Source of the DNA: DATBLE01 sp963837265
Lineage (GTDB): Bacteria > Actinomycetota > Thermoleophilia > Gaiellales > Gaiellaceae
Assembly: GCA_963837265.1 (NCBI GenBank)
Contig: CAWIMQ010000001.1
Coordinates: 124,001 to 188,000 of the forward strand
Length of the DNA stretch: 64,000 bases
Reading direction: 5' to 3'
Positions 63,587 to 64,000 of this stretch are shown here, in pieces. A model generated the notes under the pieces. The model made no database searches. It saw only the letters and a program-made list of their open reading frames with translations, and was not told where the DNA came from. Within the stretch, counting starts at the first letter, position 1, and each line of letters starts with the position of its first letter. The translations under genes and the position numbers were made by a program.

Positions 63587-64000
63587 GCCGCGGGGAGCGC
63601 GGCGAGCGAGCTCGAGCGCCGCCCCCTCTCGCAGCCCGCCGCGCCCGACCTCGAGCGGCACGGCGAGGAGCGCCTGCAGCTCGACGAGGACCGCCGTCCC
63701 GGCGGGCAGCGCCCGCGCTCGCCACGGGTCGATCCGGTAGCGCGTCGCCACCGTCTTCGCGGGCTCCTTGCGCAGCACGCGCAGGGCTTCCTTCAGCTCG
63801 CCCTCGCCGAGGGCCCGGCCGACCACCTTCCGCAGCGCCCGCGCGGTCCCGCCGACCGCGACCGCCGCGCTCGGCAGGGGCGGGGTCAGGTGCTCGAGCG
63901 CCGAGCGCGCCTCGGCGCGCAGGGCGGCGATGTCCCCCTTCGCCGGCGGGTCGCCCACGGGGATCCGGGAGCTCAGGCGCAGCGACCCCAGGTCGACCGA
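63568..64000 (-). CDS. Ppx/GppA exopolyphosphatase family protein (5' part outside window, 3' frameshift suspected)
   Basis: The visible C-terminal part begins VDLGSLRLSSRIPVGDPPAK and contains the ASKHA-fold segment AVAVGGTARALRKVV, typical of Ppx/GppA phosphatases that degrade polyphosphate or pppGpp. It then has LRVLRKEPAKTVATRYRIDP and a final LREGAALE. After that the frame stays open antisense to sixA, whereas a one-base shift near 63600-63620 gives LAALPAAQAGGR and a TAA at 63568-63570, a natural end. I take that as the likely 3' end. Confidence 0.75.

Overview
The window is a GC-rich (roughly 70% by eye), gene-dense chromosomal segment of an actinobacterium. Abundant GTG/TTG starts, 1-4 base ATGA/GTGA/TTGA overlaps, a zinc-ribbon MscL, DUF5996 and DUF2630 proteins, an NhaA-thioredoxin fusion, a complete GlgE pathway and IS1380-type mobile DNA fit Actinomycetota. 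The overall mix looks most like class Thermoleophilia (Gaiellales/Solirubrobacterales); that placement is inference, because no rRNA or tRNA gene is present.

1-4.2 kb: competence genes comEC (cut by the window edge) and comEA, a small secreted protein, and a complete 1660-bp IS1380-family element whose inverted repeats and CTAG target duplication can be read directly. 4.2-13.2 kb: LysE-type exporter, mscL, a broken TauE/SafE gene, an MFS carrier, an ABC-2 exporter pair, leuS with an apparent leader peptide and attenuator, a cupin protein and lysA. 13.2-26.3 kb: mixed metabolic, envelope and hypothetical genes, including a GH65 phosphorylase with a degenerate HAD-like front end, a DyP peroxidase, a LysM-DacB carboxypeptidase, an M24 protein with altered metal ligands, an MFS carrier lacking about three helices, and NhaA-DsbA.

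26.3-37.4 kb: a branched-chain-type ABC binding protein and livHMGF on the minus strand, separated by an unusual cluster. This cluster holds an arylsulfotransferase lipoprotein gene (two frameshifts), a lipoyl + E3-binding + left-handed beta-helix acyltransferase fusion, and a double alkaline-phosphatase-superfamily hydrolase (one frameshift). It is the best candidate for an undescribed surface-polymer modification system. 37.4-45.1 kb: FAD oxidoreductase, a YyaL/SSP411-type protein, a CoA-transferase, gene remnants, a BMP-family lipoprotein divergent from an NrtR-like regulator, and a flavodoxin-like protein.

45.2-59.5 kb: a glycogen/trehalose supercluster (glgX, treZ, MFS, secreted hydrolase, glgB, maltokinase, treS, glgE; malQ divergent). 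TreS makes maltose from trehalose, maltokinase phosphorylates it, GlgE polymerises it and GlgB branches the glucan; GlgX, TreZ and MalQ remodel and recycle it. 59.5-64 kb: a PD-(D/E)XK-like protein, a response regulator with an M50 protease, and a CHAD/Nudix/SixA/Ppx group that points to polyphosphate or nucleotide-phosphate metabolism.

Two arrays of a roughly 50-bp repeat (near 41.9 and 56.3 kb) carry a constant palindromic core and linkers that differ in sequence yet each folds into a perfect hairpin. The intergenic stretch of more than 300 bases between 41829 and 42477 holds one of these arrays plus a multiply frameshifted BNR-repeat gene.
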